Positions 34,857 through 46,895 of a stretch of DNA of 64,000 bases are shown here, one piece after another. A program made the position numbers and the translations under genes. The DNA lies in assembly GCA_019426215.1 (NCBI GenBank), contig CM033394.1:46064423-46128422 (forward strand), written 5' to 3'. The notes beneath the pieces were generated by a model. It was given only the letters and a program-made list of their open reading frames with translations, made no database searches and was not told where the DNA came from. Source of the stretch: Buddleja alternifolia (Eukaryota > Streptophyta > Magnoliopsida > Lamiales > Scrophulariaceae). Each line of letters opens with the position of its first letter. Position 1 is the stretch's first letter.

Positions 34857-35906
34857 ACCCCCTTATTGTTCCTCAATCAAATTCTAGCGAGACAAAATTG
34901 CCCTCAACTTATTACTCAATTTACATTCTTCAAGCCTAATAAATTACATCATCTACTTCTAATTCTATACATTAGAAACAAAACCAAACTTAAGCAAACA
35001 AACACAAAATCGAATTTGATAAAAAAAAATTTATGAAAATGTTAGGAAAAAAAAAAGGTCTAGGATTTTAAAATTAAACTCCTCCACCCGAGGGGATAGG
35101 AATTTTGGATTATTTGTTAATCAATTTAATTATTTTTTTAAGTGCAATAATATATTTCTTGATTTATGTTTTCAATATATTGAATAGTATTTATATTAAT
35201 TTTATATGCTAAGAAAATTTAAGTAATAAGAAAATTATTAAAAGAACTAATTTTATAAGTTTAAAGATTAAATAGTTCGACTTCATTTAGCCAAAAAAAA
35301 AAATGGGGTTTTAGAGTACAAAGAGCATAATTTTGGGGTAATGAAAGTAAGTGAAAATCCAAATTACAAAATATTTTTCGATAAGATTTGTAAGCATTGC
35401 ATTATCTTTGATCCATATCTTCCTACTTATAGAAAAAATACATCGAATAGTAATTACATACAAAATATAAACTTTGAGCAAAAAGAGTGCAATATAGCAA
35501 GAAAAGAAGAGTATTGGAAGAAAAAAACTTGAAGACAAGTCATTACAATTTTTTATTGAGAACTTGTCATACTTCCTATTTTCTCTTTATCTTCATTTTA
35601 TATAAAAAATTATTATCTTCATTAGGTATTGAAATTTTTGTCACTATAAATTTATTACCCCAAGTTTGAATGAAATTTATTTTATTAAGTTTTGAAGTTT
35701 AATAAAGGTAAGAATATCATGCTCGGATGCAAACTTTATAATGACTAAGGACGTTTATGTCCAACAAAATATGGTTACTGAATATTAGAGGTGTATTTGA
35801 ATGTTTTGATAGTTTAAGGGTGTATTTGATGCATGTTCCCTTGTTTATCCATATTCTTTTCTTTTTTAATGTTCTCTTTCTTACCTTAATTTCAGTTTGT
35901 CACTTA

Positions 35907-36386
35907 GAGGGTGTTTAATTTGGCTAAACTTATTCTAAAGAGCTTATAAGCTCTTAGTGATTATAAAATATTTTTGGAGTTTATAAGTTCTCCAACTTAT
36001 AAGGTCTTAAAAAATAAGTTGGGATCCCCTTACTAATTTTTTAACAGCTTATAAGCTCCTAACATCTTATTTTAAGAACTTAAGAACTTATAAGCTGTTT
36101 CACTAAAAAAATTATCAAACACTTTGTAAGAGTTAATAAACTCTTAAATAACTTATAAGATGTTTTAAATAGTTTATAAGCTTAGCCAAACTTTTAGGAA
36201 TTTATAAGATGTTTAAGAAAAGTTGGGGGTGAGTTATTTTTTTAAAAACAGTTTATAAAACTTAAACATCTTATTTTTTAGTCTTATAAGTTCTTTTTTT
36301 AAAAAAAATTACCAAACAAATTGAGCTTATAAGCTCTAAAACATTAAGATGTTTAAAGGAGCTTATAAATTTAGCCAAACATCATC
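35907..36386. mobile_element. Tourist-like foldback MITE, 480 bp
   Basis: The ends GAGGGTGTTTAATTTGGCTA and the complement of GATGATGTTTGGCTAAA are imperfect inverted repeats with TTA on both flanks (35904-35906 and 36387-36389). The inside is dense in AACTTATAAGCTC-type palindromes. Confidence 0.65.
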
Positions 36387-36389
36387 TTA

Positions 36390-38013
36390 TTCATCCTCCA
36401 TCATTATCATGTAACGCTGCAAACCACATAGTCCCTTCTATCATATACTCCCAAACTGCAATCCCATTTATTGGGATAAGTGATGTTTTAGCCCAATTTC
36501 AGGCTTGCATACATTCCGGACACAATATTCATATTTTTCTTATTTTTAGTTTTAGTTTTAGTTTTTTTTCTTTTTATTTTTTATTTTTTGATAGGTCAAG
36601 CGACGTGTCAAATATGTATTGGTGTTGTATGGGAGATGTTTCGATGTCCCACGAATATCTAATACTGCATCATGTCCTTTTTAAGAGTATTCCTTTTTAG
36701 AATCATGCCAAGTGTCTTATACTAAAAGATACACTTAATGAATTACGACTTACGAATGTTAAACAATTGACGTACATATATAAAATAATAGAACACGAGG
36801 AAAGATTTAAAATAATTAAAGGATCAATAATGGTTTCAAGTCGCCCTCAACATTAATACGAGGAGGAGCTTTTGTTTGATATAATTTTTGGACCCAATTT
36901 CCCAATGGACCAAATTGGAGTTAGGATCACTTTCTTATCAATTATAACATGGGCATTTTTTTACTCAAAGTCTCATTTTCAATTACGTAACAAAATTTTC
37001 CAAGATTTTCAAAATCTTTGTGGAGCGAGACATTTACATTAATCCCTTTAACACTTGCGAATATTGGGAATTATTAGCAAGTCCATAAAAAATCATGTCC
37101 ATAAAAACATAAGAAACAAATCAAACAAAAAGTTGGAACTAAAAATAAAAAGGTGTTCAAAGATAATAGATCAATATGAAAGGAAAAATTAATAAATATT
37201 AAAATTTAATAAATCAGTGAATAATCGAATATAGAATAAGAAGATTTAATTAGTTAAAATGAGAAATGAAAACAATTTTATTCAAAGAGTATTTACATAT
37301 GAAAGAGTTGAGGAAAAAACGCTATGAAAATGGATGAGGAAGACATTGCAAGCGTAAAAATAATAATAATGATATCCAAACCATAATAAAGTGAGTTGTT
37401 ACTATCCTTATTTATTGGCAAGTCAATCACGAATGATATTTTTGAAATCAAAACTAAAATTGAAGGAAGGTAATTTACTTTTTTTTTTGGATCCCTTAAT
37501 TATTGACATGAATTAAAGGATACATATGAATTACTCCATGAATGTAGGGATCTTTACAATTTTAACTTTTTACAATAAAAAAAAAATTAAACTTTGAGTT
37601 CAATTTGGTAAGAATGGAGTCAAACACTCCCTTCAAATATATAATAGTAAAGATTCGTGTAAAGCATAAAGATGAAATATTCTAGTTTAAAGTTGATTTT
37701 GCTGAATTTAATAATCTCAATTATAGTTCATAGTGTAAGTGAATTATACTTGTCACGTGATTGATCCCTTGTCAGATGAAATACATTTGTTTGGTAAATT
37801 ACACTTGAGCTCGAGTAAACTAGGTTTGGACTAATTTCCTAAGAATACTTGACTTCACATTATCTTGAGATTGTACATCCAACATTTATTTAAATTACAA
37901 CGCTCCAATTAATATCATTAAAAATCTACTAGACTTTTCAAATCATTAACTGATAAATTTATGGTGAAAAGGAATAACAAATGATCTCTTAATATATTTT
38001 TTTCACTCCGAGG
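36390..38013. other. Intergenic, nothing recognised
   Basis: AT-rich DNA with no gene or structured repeat that I can name. Confidence 0.45.
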
Positions 38014-38394
38014 GGAGAGGGGGGGGGGGTGGTTACCCAAAAGTGTCGACAAACCTGAGCTAATGATTATAAAACGAGGCCACGTATGACCATCTCTATC
38101 GTTCATTAGACATCAGACAACTAGAAAAGCGCAAATTCAGTACATTAGTGTAGTGCAAATTGGTACTAAATCCAATTTTAGCTAATTCATCTGCCACTCG
38201 ATTTGCTTCTCGCCGGGGGGGAGGGGGATGGGTGGTTACCCAAAAGTGTCGACAAACCTGAGCTAATGGTTATAAAACGAGGCCACATATGACCATACAA
38301 CTAGAAAAGCGCAAATTCAGTACATTAGTGTAGTGCAAATTGGTACCAAATCCACTTTTAGCTAATTCATCTGTCACTCGATTTGCTTCTCGCC
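38014..38394 (-). pseudogene. Tandemly duplicated LINE RNase H 3' remnant
   Basis: Two adjacent copies (about 38014-38213 and 38214-38394) each start with a G-rich run and GGTGGTTACCCAAAAGTG and end with TTGCTTCTCGCC. On the minus strand each encodes REANRVADELAKIGF, the C-terminal RNase H helix of plant LINE-type proteins. In copy 1 the frame stops at 38096-38098. Copy 2 lacks about 25 bp around that stop. Confidence 0.72.
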
Positions 38395-39589
38395 ATAAGC
38401 ATCAGTGTCGGCAAATTGGAAAAGTTTGGTAATAATTATTCATAATGGAAAAGAAAAATGTCATTTAAATAATTATTTTGATTATTATAGGCATTTTAAT
38501 TCTACGCAATTAAAACTCCCGATGTCATTTAAATAATTATCCTTAGTTCGAAATAATCCCACTAGTGACGTTTAACATTTCTTTTGCACATTTGCGCATT
38601 TCTTGAGAGATTGAATTGCTAAACGTAAGTAAATCTTTGTCTTGTACAAATCGATGAAGAGAATATTGATTTAATCTAACCTGATTATATCTCTTATTTA
38701 TTTTTAATTAAATTGCCAATTAATTAATTTTCTTGAATGCGAGTACATAAATAATGCTATGTTAGTTAAAATTCGTATTATACATATATAGTACACGTAC
38801 ATACGTATAATTGAAAAATACTTTTATTTCACATATGTATTTTAAAAATAACCAATAATCGTATTTTTACGTTGAACAGTTTAAAACACGTACTTTACAT
38901 ATCACATATTATACTTGACGAATAATACTCATTATTTTTATTTAAAAATTTAAAAATTATAATTAATCTTTATAACTAGTAAAGTGAGTATTATATAAAA
39001 AAACTACGACCATTAATAATTTATCAAAACAATAATTGTTGTCAACTAGCTAGTGACTCAAATAACATATTATTTTCATAGATTAAAAGCAAATATAAGC
39101 AATATACCTTATGAATTTATGCGAAAATAAGCCGTATTCTTAATCACGAATAATTCATTTACATTCATACTATACTCGTACGAATAATTCATTTATTTTC
39201 CATTGTATTTTTTAGCCGATTTTTTGCTGGAGCTTTCAATAAAATTTCTTAATATATTTGTACGTATTAAATGATGAATTTTTCCCGTCTTGTAGTTAAA
39301 TAATTAGAAAATAATGCCCTCATAATATTGCTAAATTTTGTGTGTGTGTGTGTGTGTGTGTGTAGGAGGATTTTTTTGGTTAATTTCAAGTTCCCTTCAT
39401 ATTTTAAATATTTGTTTGAATCACCATGTTTTAATGCATGGGCTTTGATGTTTGTTCATTTATCTATTTTTTCCTTGATTTCCTCCAAATTTTGAAATGA
39501 CGAAATAAATAATTCTTCAAATTGAGGAGCAAAATGTAATTAAAGACAAAGCCACACAAAATATTTCTTTTTTCTTTTTCTAATTAGAA
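38395..39589. other. AT-rich intergenic DNA with GT microsatellite
   Basis: A (TG)n run lies at 39339-39363. No gene was seen. Confidence 0.5.
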
Positions 39590-40546
39590 TCACAATTGAA
39601 CCCAAATGAAAGTGACCCAACATGGTGTGTAGTTGTAGAAAGTGAAAGCCATTTTGAATATGGAAGTCGTAGACAAGTGGGTACACGTAAACATATTTAA
39701 ATTAAATGAATGATTACGTACAAAATAAAACTTATATTACTTCAAAATAATGTTGGGAAAATTATAATTAAAGGAGTAGAAAGTTTTCAAATTAATAAAG
39801 ACACAATGACTTTTAATTAATTAAGGAGAAGAATTTACTACACTTTGCAAATTATTAGAATGTTAACTGTAATGCAAATCTCCATGTTACTACATGAGAG
39901 GTAACTTATTTATTTTTTGTGAAATATTAACTACAACTCAAAGAAATGTACTATTTATTTGTAGGTTGAGACTCGAGCTAAAATGTTAATTAGTATATCT
40001 TTTTACAATTTTATTTTTTTAATCAGATTTTACAATTCCATCGATATCTTCACGGATTATGCATATGAAGTTGTAAAGCCTTCTCCATAAATTTAATCAG
40101 ATTCCTTTAAAGGTTTTTGTAATCTCTCTCGATACATTCAATTTTTTCTTTTCTTTTTTTTCTTTTCTTTTTTTTTTTTGGTGTGATAAGTCTTAAATTT
40201 CTAGGCTCAAATTTAGCAGAAAATCTATGATTAAAAAATATGTTATGCATATGTTTTTTGGAGAAACTTTGTAGTTAGGTTTTGGTCTAAACTCTGAACC
40301 TTCTCGATATATTTTGTATTCTTTACTTTTTTGGTTAATAGTGAAATTCTTTCAACCTCTCTTGTGGGCAATCATAGACAATTGATGAACTACGTAAATT
40401 GTTCTATCATTTATTCTTTTATATTATTATTTTCGTGTTTGCTCTAATATTTTTTCTGTTTTCTTTATGTCATCTTTTAACAAACAAGACAAACTAAGTC
40501 CAAAACTCTACACTAACATTGAGTGTAGTTAATGTGATGTCACATC

Positions 40547-41039
40547 TAGGGGTGCCCACGAGTCGAGTTCGGCCAAAATTTTGGGCTCGAGCTCTAGCTC
40601 GTTCGTACTCGAGTCTGGGTCAAGCCAAGCCGAGCTCGAGCTCAAAATTTTTTATTTTTATTTTTTTATAGTTAATATATATGATATTATTAATTTTGTA
40701 TTAACATATATATAATTAAATATAATCACCATAAATATTGAATATTTAATAACTAATAACTAATACATATATAATATTATAAGATATTATATTATATGTA
40801 TGTATATATTAAAAAATAAATAAAATAGTATATTATATATATTAAAATAAATAAATAAAATATTATTTTTTTATTCAGCCTTGCGAGCGGGCTTGCGAGC
40901 CTTCGAACAGGCATAGTCAGACTCGAGCTCGGCTCGAGATAAAAACTTAGCTCGTTAAGCTCGGCTCGAGCTCGAGTCGAACTTTTTTCAAGCTGGCTCG
41001 CCGAGCTCACGAGTTGGCTCAGCTCGGTGGTCACCCCTA
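40547..41039. mobile_element. hAT-type MITE in copy A1, 493 bp
   Basis: TAGGGGTG...CACCCCTA ends lie between perfect GTCACATC duplications (40539-40546 and 41040-41047). The interior has GAGCTCGAGCTC-rich arms and an AT-rich centre. The orthologous insertion with the same duplication is at 44195-44673, so it predates the segmental duplication. Confidence 0.92.
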
Positions 41040-41118
41040 GTCACATCCCCCCATTTCCCCAATCTTTTTCGTTTTTAAAATAAAAGGGTTTGCTGTGATT
41101 TTTGAAAAGTTATTAATA

Positions 41119-41320
41119 AAGAACTCTTGGTTTAGTGATATCCGCCTCCCACTTTATGTGATAGGTGCTGGATTTGAATCTAGGCTGCTACAAGTTGTAG
41201 CTCTCCCTTCTTTTATGGAGTTAGATAGAAACTTTATGGCTCAGGATTATGACTATCAACCCCGGTTTATCGGACTAAATATTTAGAATATCTCCATTCG
41301 TCTTGAATTAAAAAAAAAAA
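41119..41320 (+). mobile_element. tRNA-derived SINE in copy A1
   Basis: It has a degenerate A box TTTAGTGATATCCGCC and B box GATTTGAATCTAG, and an A-rich 3' tail at about 41309-41320. It is the duplicate of the SINE at 44753-44951, which keeps a better B box and a clear target duplication. Confidence 0.75.
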
Positions 41321-41394
41321 GGTTAATAATATTGTCTCGAAATTTCTAGAAGATACTCTAATAAATGGGTGTTGTTTAAAGACCTTAATACCGA

Positions 41395-42362
41395 CATGGT
41401 CTTTAACTTTCGGTCGAAATACCGAAATTTCGATCGAAATTTTGGATTTCGGGGGTTTCCGTAGCGAAATCGAACCTTCAGTCCAATTTTGCAGAATATC
41501 TTCCGAAATTTCGACCGAAACCCGGAATTTTTGTTGAAACTTGAAATTTTCGGAAATTTAAAATATTTTTGTCAAATATCCATCAAAATTTCGTCCGAAA
41601 CCCGATATTTCCCGAAACATTCACCGAAACCGAAATTTCGGCCGAATTTTTTTAAAAAATTTTTTCAATAATTTTTTGTTATATATTTTTAAATATTATA
41701 TAATTAAAAAGTTATATTTATATTTGGTAATGACCATGCCTACCACTTACCCCTAACCACAAGAAGCAGTAAAGCAAAAAAGTAAAAATGAATATGATTG
41801 AAGAAACTGTACTACTCCATTGGGTTTTTTCAAAATTCAACACCAGAAGAATATCATCATCATCATCATTATATGTAGTACTACCAACATTCCATGTCAT
41901 GGACGGAATATTGTCAACATGTAACTAAGAATTTTCACTTGCAATATGAAAGTAGAGGTAGTAATAGCGATTTTGATCCTCCAAGAAATTCGATGTGGTA
42001 TTGAATAATAACTTTTAGTTAAATCTTGGTATATTTTATTTTAATGAAGTTCTCATATAATTTGGTTATTGTTTTACTATCAAATTATATTTATTTCATA
42101 TTTTTCACAACAGTTTTTAGTGATATCATGTAACAAATTCATTATCCATATATTATATATAGAATATTATTGTTGTAAAAGATGCATAAATATGATATTA
42201 AAGTTACTTCAAATTTTATTTTAAATTTTCAAATATTTTTATAAATTTTCATGATTTCTTTAAAATAGAAACTAAAATTTTGAATATCCCATAAATTTCC
42301 ATCGAAATTTCCGTAAATTTACTATACCGATGTCTACCCCGAAACCGAAATTTAAGACCTTG
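41395..42362. mobile_element. hAT-type element with GAAATTTCGG interior, 968 bp
   Basis: The ends CATGGTCTTTAA and TTTAAGACCTTG are inverted and flanked by perfect AATACCGA duplications (41387-41394 and 42363-42370). Copy A2 carries the uninterrupted site at 45020-45027, so both ends and the insertion are proven by an empty paralogous site. It is related to 12229-12814 and has no transposase. Confidence 0.95.
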
Positions 42363-42976
42363 AATACCGAGAATCACGGCCCTATTATTATGCTAATTAT
42401 GTCAATAATCAGATTTCATTTTCCATGCAGATATCATATATATTGCAATCAAATCTTGTACATTTTCTTGATATAAACTAATCCTTGACAAGATTAAGAT
42501 GTTGATATTTCATGTGGTTAAAACTTAAAACTTTTACTATTGGTATGAATATGAGGCTGTGAGCCTACTACAATGAATTTGTGATACAATTATAATCTTG
42601 ATTAAAGTGATACTCATTGTATATGAATTTTTGTAACTTAGTGTCCTGAAAACTTCTAAAATTCACTTAGCCAAATACTTTTATTAATAAATGGATCGAG
42701 AAGTTATTTCTTGAATTGTTGCAAGACCAACTCTATTTAATTGATCTCTTATCAGAGGCGGAGCCACCCTATGATGCACGGATATGGATATGAGGATACC
42801 GGGACGATACGACACGGATACGAAATACGGCAAACTTCAAAATTATAGGATACGATACGTTGGGGATACGAATGTGTATATCTATATATATATATATATA
42901 TATAAATTAAAAATAAATTTGAGTCAGTATGTTCATTAACATAAATAAAAGTGTAATACTGACATAAGTTCATTTT

Positions 42977-43206
42977 TATTTTTATTTTTATTTTTGGCAG
43001 AACAAAAGTTTAGGTAGGTTCGGCTCCGGTCCCCTACCAAGGTCAGGGCATACTACGAATAGACGGTCCATTTCAGGGGTGTCTACTTGGGAATTTATAG
43101 ATCGCCCACCTACATAGCCCTCATGTGGGAAGAGGGATTCGAACACACAATATTTTGAGGGAAAGTGGCCCGACCTTACCAACTGAGCCAATATGTGTTG
43201 GCGCAC
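42977..43206 (-). mobile_element. tRNA-derived SINE, minus strand
   Basis: On the minus strand a pol III A box TGGCTCAGTTGGTAAGG (about 43180-43196) and B box GTTCGAATCC (about 43135-43144) lie near the 5' end. The 3' end is an A-rich AAAATAAAAATAAAAAT tail on the plus-left side. A 12-bp duplication AAGTTCATTTTT flanks it (about 42966 and 43207). The element lies in the spacer between the two duplication copies. Confidence 0.85.
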
Positions 43207-44194
43207 AAGTTCATTTTTTAAAAGTTCAAAATATTTCGATTTTTTTTTCCTGAATAGATTCACAATTGAACCCAAATGAAAGTGAACCAACATGGTGTGT
43301 AGTTGAAGAAAGCGAAAGCCATTTTGAATATGGAAGTCGTAGACAAGTAGGTACACGTAAACATATTTAAATTAAATGAATGATCACGTACAAAATAAAA
43401 CTTATATCACTTCAAAATAATGTTGGGAAAATTATAATTAAAGGAGTAGGAAGTTTTCAAATTAATAAAGACACAATGACTTTTAATTAATTAGGAAGAA
43501 GAATTTACTACACTTTGCAAATTATTAGAATGTTAATTGTAATGCAAATCTCCATGTTACTACACGAGAGGTAACTTATTTATTTTTGTGAAATAATAAC
43601 TACAACTCAAAGAAATGTACTATTTATTTGTAGGTAGAGACTCGAGCTAAAATGTCAACTTTAATTAGTATATCTGTTTACAATTTTTTTTTTATCAGAT
43701 TTTACAATTCCATCGATATCTTCACGGATTATGCATATGAAGTTCTAAAGCCTTCTCCACGATCTCCTCCTTTAAAGGTTTTTGTAATCTCTTTCGATTC
43801 ATTCAATTTTTTCTTCTTTTTTTTTTTTTTTTGGTGTGATAAGTCTTAAAGTTTTAGGCCCAAATTTAGCAGAAAATCGATGATTAAAAAGTCTGTTATG
43901 CATATGTTTTTTGGAGAAAATTTGTACTTAGGTTTTGGTCTAAACTCTGAACCTTCTCGATATATCCCGTATTTTGTACCTCTTTGGTTAATAGTGAAAT
44001 TCTTTCATCATCTCCAGTGGACATTGACAATTGATGAATCACGTAAATTGTTGTATCATTTATTCTTTTATAGTATTATTTTCGTGTTTGCTCTAATATT
44101 TTTTCTATTTTCTTTATATTATCTTTTAACAACAAGACAAAGTAAGTCCAAAACTGTACACTAACATTGAGTGTAGTTAATGTGATGTCACATC

Positions 44195-44673
44195 TAGGGG
44201 TGCTCACGAGCCGAGCTCAGCCAAAATTCTAGGCTCGAGCTCGAGCTCGAGCTAGACGAGTCTCAGAAATATGAGCTCGAGCTCATTCTTACTCGAGCAT
44301 GGGTCGAGCCGAGCTCGCACTCAGAAAAAAAAATTAATGTTTTTAAAAAATTAATATATATATTATATTATTAATTTTGTATTAACATATATATAATTAA
44401 ATATAAACACCATAAATATTTAATATTTAATAACTAATAGCTAATACATATATAATATTATAAGATATTATATTATATGTATGTATATAATAAAAAATGA
44501 ATAAAATATTATATTATATATTTTTAAAAAATAAAAATATATTATTTTTTTATTCAGCCTTGCGAGCCTTCAAACGGGCATAGTCGGCTCGAGCTCGGCT
44601 CGAGCTCGAGTCGAGCTTTTTTCGAGCCGGCTCGCCTAGCTCACGAGTTGGCTCGGCTCGGTGATCACCCCTA
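44195..44673. mobile_element. hAT-type MITE in copy A2, 479 bp
   Basis: TAGGGGTG...CACCCCTA lies between GTCACATC duplications (44187-44194 and 44674-44681). It is a duplicate of 40547-41039. Confidence 0.92.
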
Positions 44674-44752
44674 GTCACATCCCCCCATTTCCCCAATCTT
44701 TTTCGTTTTTAAAATAAAAGGGTTTGTTGTGATTTTTGAAAGGTTAATAATA

Positions 44753-44951
44753 AAGACCTCTTGATTTAGTGGTATCCGCCTTCCACTTTATGTGGTAGGT
44801 GTTGGGTTCGAATCCAGACTGCAACAAGTTGTGGTTATTCCCTCCTTTATGGAGCTAGATAGAATCTTTATGACTCAAGATTATGACTATCAATCCGGGT
44901 TTGTCGGGCTAGATATTTAAAATAACCCCCTTCATCACGAATTAAAAAAAA
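44753..44951 (+). mobile_element. tRNA-derived SINE in copy A2
   Basis: It has an A-box-like TTTAGTGGTATCCGCC, B box GTTCGAATCCAG and a poly(A) end. The 13-bp duplication AAGGTTAATAATA occurs at 44740-44752 and 44952-44964. This is a different SINE from the one at 42977-43206. Confidence 0.85.
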
Positions 44952-45252
44952 AAGGTTAATAATATTGTCTCGAAATTTCTAGAAGATACTCTAATAAATG
45001 GGTGTTGTTTAAAGACCTTAATACCGAGAATCACGGCCCTATTATTATGCTAATTTTGTTCAGATTTCATTTTCCATGCAGATATCATATATATTGCAAT
45101 CAAATCTTGTACATTTTCTTGAGATAAAACTAATCCTTGACAAGATTAAGATGTTGATATTTCATGAGGTTAAAACTTAAAACTTAAAACTTTTACTAAT
45201 GGTATGAATATGAGGCTGTGAGCCTACTACAATGAATTTGTGACACAATTAT

Positions 45253-45802
45253 TGGTGTGGGCCAAAAATGTCTAAAGGGCATTAAGGTAATTTATCACGT
45301 CACCGGCTCGGGTCGGGGCGTCCCCCGCAGGTCAAAGCCCGTGGGTAATCTGTTAGTCAAGCCCAAAAGGGTTGACGGCTCGCTAAGGAGTATGTAGGCT
45401 ATTTTATTAGTCTCAAAGTAATATTATTAGGCCTAATGGACTACTAACAAAGTAAAGTCCACGACCCATAGCCCACTACCAGCTCCCTATAAATGCCTCA
45501 TAGGAGCTGGGAAAGGGTCATGACCTGCTCTCCCCACCAAAAAGGGTGCTAGAGAGAAAGTATCTGACTATCATATTATCGACCCCCAGTAAAAACACAC
45601 TGGTAATCGAGAGTAACCTCAATAACGAACTACGAATTGACTTGATCCCACATTGCTTGGGTACGTAGGCAGCTCAAAGTTACCGAGTGCAGTTTATACC
45701 AAGATCCACCTCTAACCTAGTTTGTCTTGAGTTGAATCGGTTCTTCCACCCCACGTGATTGAATACGTGACAATCATACTCTGACGATTTTCAGCATCAT
45801 CA
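45253..45802 (+). mobile_element. Solo LTR, 550 bp, in copy A2
   Basis: TGGTGTGGGCC...CATCATCA lies between perfect ATTAT duplications (45248-45252 and 45803-45807). Copy A1 has the empty site near 42595. It is in the same family as 24523-25059, sharing CTCTCCCCACC, GTGCTAGAGAGAAAGTA and GGGTACGTAGGCAG. Confidence 0.93.
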
Positions 45803-45973
45803 ATTATAATATTGATTAAAGTGATATTCATTATATATGAATTTTTGATATTATCGAACTTAGTGTCCTGAAAACTTATAAAATTCACTAGCCAAATACT
45901 TTTATTAATAGATGTATCGAGAAGTTATTTCTTGAATTGTAGCAAGACCAACTCTATTTAATTGATCTCTTAT

Positions 45974-46359
45974 CAGAGGCGGAGCCACATGGGGCTGGCA
46001 GGGGCCTCAGCGTCGGAACAGATCTTTTATACCACAATGGTGTCATATCATTGTGAGATTGACAAGTGTCCATTTATTTTGAATTATTATTAGCAATTTT
46101 TTCAAAATGAACAATTGTCAATTTCACAATGATGTGACACCATTGTGGAATAGAAGATCATCTCCGCCCCAACGCCCCCCCACCCACCCACGCACCCACC
46201 CACCCAAAAACCTCCCCCCAAAACTTTGATAAAATAAAATTTTGCCTTACAAGCTTTTGAAATTTAAATTTTTGTCCCCCTTAAAATCCAAAAATATTTA
46301 GTTTTGACCCCTTTTTTTTTTCATTCGCCTCCGAACCTCAAATCCTAACTCCGTCCCTG
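45974..46359. mobile_element. hAT-type MITE with a nested foldback element, 386 bp
   Basis: CAGAGGCGGAG and CTCCGTCCCTG ends have flanks TCTCTTAT and TCTCTGAT (7 of 8). Inside, 46021-46159 is a separate foldback whose arms GATCTTTTATACCACAATGG and complement pair over about 25 bp. A relative of that foldback is at about 48345-48515. A (CCCA)n run lies at about 46174-46204. Confidence 0.75.
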
Positions 46360-46855
46360 TCTCTGATCAAAAAAAATTTCTCATTTAATTCACTCACGTA
46401 AGAGCTTGTGTGAACGGCTGAAATGAGCAGCCAAAAGTACAATTAGTGGGATGAAATTTGTCCCTAATGGGCATATAGTGATTATTAATTATTTTCAACT
46501 ATGGTACCACAAATTAAAACAATCAATAAATTGAGAAGGCATAAATATATTGAACTTTTATCAAAAAAAAAAAAAAATGAACTTGGGATTGTACAGTAAA
46601 ACATATTAAGCGTGATGGTAATATATGTGCCTATAGCTTAGCTAAGTTGGGCCACGGTTTATAGAGGGGAGTTTACTTTTGGGACTCCATCCTTGCTTGT
46701 ATTTCAAACTTAATTAATAAAGAAGGATGAGATACTCATTCCCCATTCAGACCAAAAAAAATTAATGTATAATGAACTTCAATGTTTAGCTTCGTGTGCA
46801 TAACTTAGACTACATAACATAATGGTGAAGATGGTGGACAAGAACTAATTAACTG

Positions 46856-46895
<40 letters not shown>

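Larger units (their letters stand above)
32222..35840. mobile_element. Mutator-like foldback element interrupted by an LTR element
   Basis: CATATATCAAATACCCC...TATCAAAACTTTCAATTACC at about 32237-32280 is matched in inverted orientation by 35789-35836 (TTTGAATGTTTTGATAG, then TGTATTTGATGCATG). The arms are about 45 bp and diverged. Exact ends and target duplication were not fixed. The gag-protease LTR element (32283-34856) inserted within the left arm. The remaining interior (34862-35787) is AT-rich with no recognisable coding sequence. Confidence 0.5.
39590..42767 (+). repeat. Segmental duplication copy A1
   Basis: It aligns collinearly with copy A2 at 43259-45988. Shared parts include ACAATTGAACCCAAATGAAA at the left, a hAT MITE, a SINE, and TGAGGCTGTGAGCCTACTAC. 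A1 has one extra insertion, the hAT element 41395-42362. Its right end stops 15 bp into the CAGAGGCGGAGCCAC start of a MITE that is complete in A2. No gene lies in either copy. Confidence 0.9.
43259..45988 (+). repeat. Segmental duplication copy A2
   Basis: It is collinear with 39590-42767. It carries the shared hAT MITE and SINE, lacks the 968-bp hAT element, and has its own solo LTR (45253-45802). Small indels and substitutions distinguish the copies throughout. Confidence 0.9.

Noticed and set aside
41718..41900. Transposase fragment inside the hAT element
   Set aside because: The short minus-strand frame contains an Asp run and a hydrophobic segment but no hAT dimerisation or catalytic motif.
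43125..43200. tRNA gene on the minus strand
   Set aside because: The A and B boxes are present, but acceptor and anticodon stems do not form. The unit continues into an A-rich tail with target duplication, so it is a SINE.
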